The notes under the pieces: model-generated
Databases searched by the model: none
What the model saw: only the letters and a program-made list of their open reading frames with translations
Told to the model about the DNA's origin: nothing
Shown here: positions 30,065-40,102 of the stretch, piece by piece
How the letters are laid out: every line of letters begins with the position of its first letter
Numbering within the stretch: the first letter of the stretch is position 1
Program-made: the position numbers and the translations under genes
NCBI GenBank assembly: GCA_036571765.1
Contig: BROE01000020.1
Location: 5,180,612-5,244,611 of the forward strand
Reading direction: 5' to 3'
Length of the DNA stretch: 64,000 nt
Source: Plecoglossus altivelis
Taxonomy: Eukaryota > Chordata > Actinopteri > Osmeriformes > Plecoglossidae

Positions 30065-32710
30065 GCTTCGCGCACCCCGCCGTCCCGCGCGGCGCGACAC
30101 CCCCCACCGGGGACTTTGATTTCTATCCGCGCGTCGCCCTTACGATCAGGCGGTCACCCGCACCACTTCCGGTCCGCTACGTGCTAAAAAGAATGTCAAT
30201 AAGTGAGAGGAGAGGGGCCCCCGAAGGAGGAGGAGCAGGAGGAGGAGCAGGAGGACGGAGGAGAGACTGCCCAGATATTGTATGAAGTGTAGTTGCACTC
30301 TTCGTCTTGGGAGTGATTTGTGCTCAAAGTGACCCAGACTTTCTCCAGATTCACTGGATGATCACCACATGTGCTGAACGATATCTGGGGCACAGGAGTT
30401 CAGGAAAAAAACCGACGGGACAAAGAGACGCTTTGCCATTGCGATTCTTCTCGTCTTCTCGCTGGTGCGAATGCCACCATAAAATGTATGACCGTTCAAA
30501 CCGATTTGATATGAGTACTTATTACGCAACGCGGCAAGCAGGTATATAGGGATGGTTACTCGCTTGCTTGGATTCAAGAATGATGGTGAGACTGAGGTCA
30601 AACAGGGTAGTAGTTTGTGGTTTTAATAATGAGATAATGACCAGTCTGTTACAACCAGATGCAGATAGGGAGTGTCAGAGTACTCATGTCTACAATTATT
30701 AAGGATTTTCATATTTCGGTTAATTGTTTGTTTCTGAGGGTTATAATTGTACTTGAATAAGCTTAAACCTGAAAAAAAAATGTTTATTCATATTTTAATA
30801 AAATAAAGCTAAATACTATCATGACTCGCTTAATTGAAGATGGACATTTAAATGACGTGAAGTGAAACCTAATTCAGAGAAGAGGCTATGAAACTCAATG
30901 GTGTTGTCAAACCTTTTATTTATTGTGTGAATGGACTCATTTTGCAATTGAATAAACAAAGAAATAATTAATACTGAAATGAAGGTGGATAATTATAAAT
31001 CAACATTCTCATGGATGAATTATAGGTTATACATTATTTGAAACACTTTTAGCATAATATATTTAGACACCAAACTCACTGCTATTGTCTAGTCTTTCCA
31101 GTGTCATCCAACAAGACAGTTCATATAATACACTAATGATATCATTCTTTGACATTCTGGCAGTTACTCTTTTTTTAATCGACTCACATAAAATGTGGGA
31201 TCAGGTCAGCATGATTTCATACCATTAAAGAATAAAAGTCACTTTAGCACTAAATCTCAAGTGAGCAGCCATAAACAATTATATACTTGACAGTTCATAT
31301 AAGGAACTAGTTACAACAAAAATGTAACTTCTAAAACACAGCAGAATTTCATGTTTCATAGAAATAAACGGTTTGAGAGATTTGGGTGCATTGCCACAGA
31401 AGTCACTTTTCCTTTCCTCCCTTGTTGAATATACAGTACACAATATGGTTAGTGTATCAGACTTTCAGGTTAAGCCAGCTCTAAGAATAAAAGAGTTTCA
31501 ACGGAACATGTCCACTGAAAGTGTTGTTTAGTCCAGAACTTGCTCAGACTTGGGTCTGGACAGCTACCACAGGACCTGGCCCACAATGCAGCAGCCATGT
31601 TTGTAAGATCCCAAACCCACACTGAAAAAAAGAAGACTTCCACTCGGACAAAAAACGTTATCTAAAGCGTCTCAGGAAAATATAGGAGCTCTCTAATGGA
31701 ACCATTTGTGGATACGTCTATGTACAGATTTGCCATTTTTTCCCCTCTCACAACAACCACGCAGTAAAAATGCCTTTTTTTGGGGGGGGCGGGGGACGGA
31801 AAAAGAAAGAAAAAAAACCTCAAACCAACCATCTGATGAGAAAGGCTTAAAGCTACAATAGGTACCATGATCCAACTGTGATCCCAGGAATCTGTGTGCG
31901 GGTCATGGCTGCGGTTCTCTTGAGAACCCGGGCACTGCATGAAGTTCTAAAACGACAGGTACTCACAACCCAAGGACTTGCAGTGCCACGTGTAACCATG
32001 TTTTGAGCTATGAAGAAATGAGCTATTTTCCCAAAAAACAAAATAACCTCCCCCCCAAAAAAGGTCTATAAATTGTATATAAACAAATTTTCGGACATGT
32101 CATGAATCTCGCAAGCCGGCAACAGGCACTACACTATTACGCAAACTCTGCCTGCGTTGCCGAACACGCCACTTTCATGCAAATGCTCACAAACGTCAAT
32201 GAGATTACCAACATCTTAAATCACCAGCTTCATCTGGGGGACTAGTAAGATCAATTCAAACACGAGGCCACGCCCACGATTACTGTCTGAACTTCCACGC
32301 TTTCATCCAGCTCGAGTTTGATTGACGGGGGGTTTTACGCGTAAAGCCTTGGAAAAAAAAAGGTCTGCCCCGCCGAACGCAATTGGCCGGAACAGGGCTT
32401 CTGTAACATAATTGGCTGGAAAGTAGCGGGCTGCTCCAAACTGTGACGTTGACGTTCCACTGGTACTAAGCTGTCTATGTTGCTGAAGAACTCTCGGAAA
32501 GGCCTCATGAGCTCGCATAACAACAAGGGGATATAACTTTTGGGTTTTGTTTGAACTGAAATAATATGACCTATTGTAACTTTAACAGTGAGGGAGAATG
32601 TTGTTTTTTATTTAATTATTATTATTGTCCAGTGTTGTATGCAGTTTAACATGAGACATCAGAGAACAGGTCACAAGCCCTGGGCGGGGCTGGGAGTGGG
32701 AGGGGCTGGT
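30065..32710. other. raf1/mkrn2 convergent 3' flanks
   Basis: The sequence is GC-rich to about 30290, then AT-rich. AATAAA-type signals near 30798-30808 and 30950 could end raf1 transcripts. I see no coding signal. The minus-strand 3' UTR of mkrn2 should lie in the last few hundred bases before 32711. G and A homopolymer runs are near 31781-31818. Confidence 0.45.
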
Positions 32711-35700
32711 TCAGTGAGGGGTGGGGGGCGGGACCCCGCTGTCGTCCCCTGGTCCAGACATCTGCATGAAGAGTTCCCTCAGCTCGCTCACCTCGTCGTC
32801 CTGCTGCGGGTGAGGGACGGCGCGGTGCTCTCGCTCCTCGATGAAGTCCCACAGACGCACGTTGTTCAGGAACTGGAGAGAACAAAACCAACAAAAAACA
32901 AAAAAAGCAAACAAGGCTTTACTTGCCAGAGTTTTAACAGCTGCTCTGCAGGGGGCAACGCAGAGAGAGATCTGCCAACCTGTTCCGTCCTTGTCACCCG
33001 CACGGAAATAGGGCAAACCTCTCATCGGTGCAGTGTGACAGGTGGTGACCCTTACCCGCACGTTCCCCTCGGAGCCAAGCTGCTTGCGAGGTTTGTCTGG
33101 CTCGGCGCGCGTGCCGTCGGGGTAGGCGTGCATGTAGAAGCATTTTCCACCAAACGGACAGGTGCCCCGGCCCTGGTCAAAGTACTTACAGGGCTTCTTA
33201 CTGCACGAGGAAGGAAACACAGGCGCGTCACACTAGGATGCCTCCCATCAAGCATGCTGCATCATCTTTTCCTAGGCGTGGACACTTGATTCGACACCAG
33301 CGAGGCCTAACCCTGATATATATACATCGGAAGGATTTTCTATCACAACACGAAGGGGTTCGGATAATCCCTGGTGACTTCGCAAAAAGGATGTGCTCAT
33401 AGAGCATGTGTCTGCGCATGCCAGAGTGTGTGTGTGTGTGTGTGTATCCTTCATTACGTACGTGTGTTTGCTTATGGATTACCACGGCTCTCCTCCATCT
33501 ACAGTTTAGTCTCAGCAGCTGGCCCTTCCACTGTCTATTTCTGCTGGCGCTTTACAGGACAACAGCCCCGTCTCAGGGTAGGTCTGCCACTACCACTACC
33601 ACCTCCAGTCCAACGGGGCTATGGTCAGTTACATGCACATTTTCACGCCAGCCGGCGAATGAATTATGTCAGGAGTTCTACTGATATGAGATAGCAGTCT
33701 GACGAGAGGAGCAGCTCGACGGCACATGATAACCCAGCAGTAACAGAAGTGTCTCCAGGGTGAGAGGCGCGGGCGGGCGGGCCGCTGCTCTGACCTGACT
33801 CCAGACTTGAACTCCTCGATGAGTCTGTTCTTCTCGTCCTGGTCTTCCACCCAGTAAACGCTGGGGATGACGAACTCCGACACCACTCGGCACTCTGGAC
33901 ACGACCTGGACATAGACAAGGGGGGAGGAGCTGAGTTAACAGACTAACTCTTCTACTAGGTCCCATATAGAGAGCTGTCTCTCCTCATTAACAGACATAA
34001 CCACTAACTGCTTCTTTTTTTGTTAACGAGTCAATGACCAAACTACAAATCCAAAAGACAAGACTGCAAACTTGATGAAAATAAATAAATAAAACGGTTT
34101 TATAAAACGTCACCGGTCCAACCAGCGATCCATCTACTCCCATCCTCTAAGACGGGCGGTTTCCCAACGTACTTGATGATCTTGTTCTCAAACTGCTTGG
34201 CGCAGCGCCACTGGCGGATGCAGCTGAGGCAGTAGGTGTGGCAGCAGCTGGACAGGATGCCGAAGCGACGCTCGGAGGGCGCGGCCTTCTCGTACACCAC
34301 CTCCATGCAGATGCTGCACACCTTGTCCTGGCTGTGCTGCGCCGCAAACGCTTTCTCCATGTCGCTCTCGAACGCCAGCATGCACATCTGGGGGGAGGGG
34401 GGGGTGCGGAATACGACGGAGAGGGGGGGTGCCGTTTGTTCGACTGTATTCATACAGAGGGTGCAAATGCACACGTGTATGTGTGCGTGCAGACGTGCAA
34501 TAGTATACATGCAACAGTGGATGTACGTAAAGAAAACTGCATGAACTGAATAGACCTGCAGGAGCAGCTGGTTTGATTAAAGGTCACTGATAGTTCCACT
34601 GTCCCTGATGCAGCTAACGTGTTGACGAATGACCTAAGGGACTCTAACCTTCTCGTGGGCTTTCCTCTGCTCTGGGTCGTGGGGGTGCAGAACCTGGAGC
34701 CGGCAGATGTCACACATGTCACCATGCAGGTAAGGGCAGCTGCTGCCGTAGTGGCACTGGCCTGCGGCGGCGTAGGGGCACAGCTGGGACTGAGGCTGGG
34801 GAAGCATGTCAGGGTAGGGCCCGGGGGCGGCCGTGGCGGAGCACTCCAGCCCGGTGCGCATGGCCTCTAGGTAGGTCTGGGGCTTAGCCTGGCTGGTGGG
34901 GTCCTGGTAGTCCCAGCATTCGGCCTCCGGCACCACCTCAGCACTGTCTCCTCCGTACGGCAGCATGCGGCTGTCACATCCAAGGGCTGCAAGAGGACAG
35001 ACGGGCAGAATTGTTTAGAATAGAAAAAATGATATTTTTTTGGACTAAGCATCATTACAGGCAATATACACTTGATACAAATGCAACTCAATGTGCTGTA
35101 CCTGCATGACAATGACTCCTCCTAGTGGCTAACAACATACTGGAAGTACAAATTCAAGACAGCTCCAATGATCTGATCTAGGTCTAGATTGTAATGCATG
35201 TATAAGAACCACGATGCAGAACGATGAACGCAACTGTTTTAAACTACAAAACAAGCTTAACTACATTTCCCATTTAATTTCGGGTGCACCGTCGCAGCGA
35301 CCGTCATCAAGCCTACCTCTGTCTCTCAGGACTAGGGGTTTCTTGCCATGCCTCCCAGTGGCTGCTGGAGGGCCTGCCCCGGGAACAAAGGCCCCAACAC
35401 CAGGGCTTCTGCTGGGCGGTTCAGCAGGGACACCTCCCCCTCTCCCTCCAGAGGGCTTGATGTGGTCATACCTGGAAGAAACATAGACCACGACCACAAC
35501 CAGCGGCGTGTTGATACTGAGCTCAGGGCTAGTTGTAGCATACACTTGATGTACCTCAGCCTGTCTTTAGAGGACTGAATAATACAGGTAATAAATGAGC
35601 TACATTACTGCAATGAGTGATGAGGAAAAATCCAGAATATGTAGTTGGTGCTGTTCTCGTTTACCTGCAACGTTCTCCATAAGCACATACGCCTCTTTGA

Positions 35701-36363
35701 TAGAACTTGCAGATGGTTGAAGGTTTACTCGTAGTCAAGTCATGAGAGAACATGCACCTGTTCCCTTCTCTGCATACTCCATGCAAGAAATATCTGGAAT
35801 ACAAGTGATAAATGGGTACTGTAATTCGTTTGAGTTAGCTTCCTGGCAGGTACGTTAATACCGAGGCCAAACGCTTATAAAAATGAATGGGATCTGGGAG
35901 AGTGAGTTTGCTAGCGCGGTAGCTTAGCTAGTTAGCTAGCTACGTTTGGCGAAAGAGACTGGACAGGGACTGGCTAGGTAGCTTTGAAGCTAAGTTAGCT
36001 AGCACTAGCTACAAATGTTTTTTAAAAACGGAAAGCCCTAAACAAATTAGCTAGTGAGGCTGATCAAAATACAGATCTAATCCGCAAGCTGTACACCACA
36101 ATCGAAATTGTACGAAAGTTGCAGAAGAGGGTAGAGTACAGTACCGAGCCGCTGTATAATATATAGCTAATGTAATGGCCATGCACCAAGTGCAATGCAA
36201 ATGAGAAGCTAGCAATTCAAGAGTCTAACAAAAACACAGACGCTAGCTACCTAGCAGCGGGTTAGCTAGCTAACTCTTGGCTTGCAAAGTCTGGTTCTAT
36301 CAACGGAATTATGATAGGAAATGTAAAATAAATCTACCTGCAGGTGACTTGCTTGGTGGTCAT
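32711..36363 (-). CDS. mkrn2: Makorin-2 E3 ubiquitin ligase
   Basis: Eight exons: 36363-36338, 35793-35665, 35471-35317, 34986-34649, 34387-34173, 33905-33795, 33200-33056 and 32872-32711. They join in phase to 426 residues, close to the human length. Two N-terminal C3H1 fingers (CRYFLHGVCREGNRCMFSH, then CKFYQRGVCAYGERC) precede a Gly/Pro-rich linker. A third C3H1 finger (CPYAAAGQCHYGSSC) and the makorin Cys-His motif CDICRLQVLHPHDPEQRKAH follow. The C3HC4 RING runs from CSICMEVVYEKAAPSERRFG to SCPECR, and a fourth C3H1 finger (TCPFGGKCFYMH) completes the makorin order. Family knowledge: makorins are RNA-binding E3 ligases; MKRN2 restrains NF-kB signalling and binds mRNA 3' UTRs. All RING Cys/His ligands look intact. 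The first intron is dense in AGCTAGC motifs. The start lies 306 bp from the divergent mkrn2os ATG. Confidence 0.96.
33426..33446. repeat. (GT)n microsatellite in mkrn2 intron
   Basis: About ten uninterrupted TG units lie in the intron between mkrn2 exons 6 and 7. Confidence 0.9.
35905..36275. repeat. Dense AGCTAGC/TTAGCTAG motif cluster
   Basis: Within about 370 bp of mkrn2 intron 1 there are more than ten occurrences of AGCTA or GCTAG, often as overlapping palindromes such as TTAGCTAGCTA. They are not in a regular tandem period. Smaller clusters of the same motif occur near 12365-12450 and 12582 (isy1 intron 1/5' end) and 19618-19632 (cnbp intron 1). Confidence 0.7.
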
Positions 36364-36669
36364 TTTCAACCCAAAATAACATTGGCGCAACAGTATCTAT
36401 TTGTTCCTGTTGTCACGTTTGGGTCCAAGCTGAAATGGTACCTAAGAACTCCCTAGTTCGACTGACAAATAGTTCCTAGCACGAAGCCAATTTGCAAGGA
36501 TTAATGTTGCAATTATAAAGTGCTTGATAATATTAAAATAAACGAAAGTTTTACAGTTAAATATTTCAGACAAATATTGTGATCATTTTAGAGCCATGCA
36601 ACGCAGCTTTTGACTCCGCCTTTAAACACCTGTCACGGCGCCGTATGCACACCTGCATTTTCCGGTAAG
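36364..36669. promoter_or_regulatory. Bidirectional promoter of mkrn2 and mkrn2os
   Basis: The start codons of mkrn2 (minus) and the first mkrn2os copy (plus) are only 306 bp apart and point away from each other, so both promoters and 5' UTRs must fit here. The interval is AT-rich in its middle. I see no clear TATA box at a convincing spacing. Confidence 0.7.
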
Positions 36670-37629
36670 ATGGACAACACTGTCTTGAAATTTAGTCATT
36701 GCGATCGACATATTTTTAGTTTTGTCGGACAAAATGATTTACATCAGATGCCCACGGCTGACGATAATACGTTGATATGCGAACCTACACGATGTCCACT
36801 CTGTCTCTCCACAATGAGATTTGGCCTCCTCGATGCACCTGTTATTGTTCCATGTCCTTTCAGCAACGGACACAAGACTTCACGCGCTTTTGTCATAGGC
36901 TCTCAACAAGGACCTATGTTTATTAGGTGAACCATATAAATGCTGTCTTAATGTCTAAATGACTTTATCTGTTTTTTTATTTATTGTTCTATAGTCTCTT
37001 TAACGTGGTGATCTGTATTTGTGCGTCCTATAGTGAATGCAATGACTCCGAATTGCATGTTGGCATTACAAACTCAAAAGGTAATCTCAGAATGTAAAGA
37101 AAACGTGGTATTAGGATCATCAGAATGAATTACATTCAGTCACCTAACTCGATATGTCTTTTCCAGGTGTGGTCTACAACTACACTTTATCAGGTATCCA
37201 GAGAGATGACCATGGTTGGGAGCAGTGCATATCCGTGCCACTAGTAGCACCTGGAGAGGAGATCTTTGGAAGGCATTGGGACACCGAGCTCGAGAAATTC
37301 TCCTTACATCTTGTGTGGTCCCCTCACAGGTTTATCCACTTTCATCCTCTCTACAAGGTTCATCAGAAAGAACTAGCCAAACAAACTGACCCAGATTTGT
37401 GTTTTGGAACAGGTTTCACGAGGAGAGGGAGTTTGGCTCTTGCTGTTACGGCTTCGTTCTGGCCTTTATCAACCACATGAGGAGGATTGAGGGAAAAGAC
37501 TGCGTGAGCAGAGACGTCTTTACCGGGCAACACGTCCTTCCTCACATCAAGACCGTCTCGAAATATCTCAGAGTCTACAAGGAGATTTCTCTGCATGGCT
37601 TTTACGTCGCGGATAAAAAAGATGCTTGA
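36670..37629 (+). CDS. mkrn2os: MKRN2 opposite strand protein, copy 1
   Basis: Four exons: 36670-36926, 37034-37080, 37167-37329 and 37413-37629, giving 227 residues with matching phases. It begins MDNTVLKFSHCDRHIFSF and carries CPLCLSTMRF, a C-x2-C pair, then PCPFSNGHKTSRAFVIGSQ. The core is HVGITNSKG, GVVYNYTLSG and WEQCISVPL. The same exon structure and core motifs occur in the next gene, so the two are tandem paralogues; zebrafish is known to have two mkrn2os genes. Function is unknown in the family. This copy is the more diverged, with a longer first exon and a Lys-rich tail (VADKKDA). Confidence 0.88.
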
Positions 37630-38315
37630 ATCGAGTGCAGTTCATATGACAGACATCAAATTGTTTGTGTTGCGAAACAAGGGATTACACCATAGAAACT
37701 CTTTCGAAGAGACCATCTTGAAAATTGCCATCTTGCTGCCACTTTTATTGTTTATAATAGAAAAATATATATCAAACGTACGTCACTGTGTCTTGTTTTC
37801 ATTGCACTACTTTAAAGGAAAATGTTGCATGTGCACAGCTGTCAGCATTGGACAATGTGCTGTCCATTGTTGTGTAATTTGACCTACGGCTAATTGTTTC
37901 AGTGACACAGTTGCACTGTGGCACTTCAAAAGGCTAAGTATTGCTTAGAAGTAACCCGAGCCTATCCAAAGTCCCACTCTAAATGGACTGTAATCTCCGG
38001 AATACACAAAGTTGAGAATTCCCAGAAAACGAGGCCATGTGCCACGGTGCCAGGTTCGTTACAGGTCACGACTCTCTTTGATAACCGTCGAGAAAAGGAG
38101 TCGAAAAATGGGGCTACGAATGAAAAGAGGATGGTTTGACCGTGTGGAATCTGATACAGTGGGTCGGTGCTAGGCTCCACTCTGTGACAGATGAGTAGCC
38201 TGGGCGAACGTCACTGAACGGTAGGAACTCTATCCAACTGCAGCTGAGCCAGTATGAAGCCACACGACGGCCCGCGACAGCAGACACAGCAGCCGGAGCT
38301 CCGTGTTCCTCGTCC

Positions 38316-39523
38316 ATGGAGAAGAGCGTGATCAAGTTCAGCCACTGCGACAAGGACATCTTCTGCTTGTTCGTCCCAGAAGAATGCCCCGAATGTGGCA
38401 TCAGCTTCAGCGGCAGGAGGCTGGAGGAGGCTCCTATAAGCATACCCAACCCCTTCTCCAATGGCCACAAAACACCCTGCTCCTTCCTTGTTGCGCCCGC
38501 CCAGGAAAACGCATCCAGGTAACGAGTACCATCGTCCTGTATGTTGTAGGGACAGCTAAGCAGGACCACATCTCAAGTAGGGAAAACATCCTCCGAGTCT
38601 CTTCACCTCATTTTCCTCTTTTGCTTAGCAACTTTGATGGAGGGTCAGATTTGCACACTGGCATCACTGATACCAATGGTGAGGATGTCCTATCTCTGCT
38701 TAAAACTACCAGAAACATGGTTCATTAGTGAATGCAAAGTCTAACTGTTAAGATGCAACACATTGGAGACCCCGTTTCAGTGGCCACACCTAAGCGACAG
38801 TTTGTGTTCACGCAGGAGTGGTCTACAACTACACAAAGACAGGGGTTCGAAAGGATTGCCAGGGATGGGAGAAGTGTCTAAGCATCCCTTTGGTCCAGCC
38901 TGACATGTACAACCTCATTGACCAGTGGAACCAGTACCTGGAAAAGTTCTCCCAGGCACCGATGTGGGATACACTCTGGCAACGGTGAGTCGCTAGGCAA
39001 AAGTATTTATGCAGAGAGTGGTCGTTCACTTGGTATTCATTATAAATTACATCGAATTAGCAGATTTTTATCCAAAACATAGAAGGGGATTTGAACCTGT
39101 CACATCTTGATCTGCATTCAAAAGCTCTGACCGCTCAGCCAAATCTATCCCCTATTTTTATTCATTTATAACTGATGTTATTACACAAATAAGGTAAGCT
39201 ATGAATGTACCCACCTGTGCAAACATAGCAAACATTCTCCCAACATATCACCTTAAAATACAGTCAGAATGTGATCCATTCAAATGTCTTCCTGTTGACT
39301 TTGCAGGTTTGATGAAGAAACCCACAACTGCTACAACTACACTCTGATGTTTTTAAACTGCGTGCTAGCCACTCAGGGGAAGCGTCCACTCACTAAGGAC
39401 GCCTTCACGCAGAGCTTTGTGTTGCCTAGGATAAAAAGAGCATCAAAGTACAGTACTCTGTGTTGCGAAATCACCAAGAACCATTTCTACATCGTAGACA
39501 GCCCCCGGAAAGAAAACAGATAA
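38316..39523 (+). CDS. mkrn2os: MKRN2 opposite strand protein, copy 2
   Basis: Four exons: 38316-38518, 38629-38678, 38816-38984 and 39307-39523, giving 212 residues. It starts MEKSVIKFSHCDKDIFCLFV and has ECPECGISF (C-x2-C), NPFSNGHKTPCSFLVAPAQ, DLHTGITDTNG, GVVYNYTKTG and ISKY-like RASKYSTLCCEI near the end. It resembles the typical fish mkrn2os protein more than copy 1 does. Exon 4 is 217 nt in both copies and all intron phases agree, so the duplication kept the gene structure. No catalytic motif is visible and the role is unknown. A SINE sits in intron 3. The stop is 579 bp from the tsen2 stop on the other strand. Confidence 0.9.
39036..39153 (-). mobile_element. tRNA-derived SINE in mkrn2os copy 2 intron 3
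   Basis: Read on the minus strand, the element has a tRNA-like head with box A (TTTGGCTGAGCGGTCAGAGC) and box B (GGTTCAAATCC) at about 34-bp spacing. It is followed by TTTTGGATAAAAATCTGCTAA, the conserved tail core seen in many fish SINEs. Box spacing and strand fit a Ser/Leu-type tRNA ancestor. No target-site duplication was worked out. Confidence 0.75.
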
Positions 39524-39716
39524 AGATTATAGCCAGGAAGAGAAACATAAGAAAATGAAGACTTAAAGTACAAATCCAGTCAGTTTAACGGCAGCACTGT
39601 TTGCGTACCTAAGTGATCTGTATCGTTGTGTGAAACGATTTGTCTGTGATTATAAAGTTTGGATGGAGAAACATGGCAAGCTGTTTGGATTCCCTTTCAT
39701 TAACTTGGTCTCAAGT

Positions 39717-39743
39717 GTCAGTGTGTGTGTGTGTGTGTGTGTA
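39717..39743. repeat. (GT)n microsatellite
   Basis: About twelve TG units lie between the convergent mkrn2os copy 2 and tsen2 3' ends. Confidence 0.9.
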
Positions 39744-40102
39744 CAAGCAGCAACATCAGAGGTTTTGTGTCCCCACAGGCACACGTGTTGAACGTGTTGT
39801 TTTGACTGAGAACTTTGGTTCCTTTCCTTCCTTCATTGGATTGGATTGCTAGTTATCCATGTATCAGAGGCTATTCCCTTAACCAAGTCAGTCTATCAGA
39901 CAACTTCAATTCACTATGACTTCTGATATGTTTGTCTGTGCAAATACATATATTTTACGTGCGGGAAAAAACACGTTTATTCGTATTTTCACAGAAAATG
40001 GGATGGATAAATTGCGAGCTCAAACGTATATTAGTTGTGGAGAATCTTCAAGCAATACATATACACACAAAGGAGTAAAAAAATCCAATCAAAAACCACA
40101 AA

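Noticed and set aside
32588..33289. 233-codon plus-strand open frame
   Set aside because: It is antisense to mkrn2 exons 7 and 8 and the intron between them; the sense strand is the real gene.
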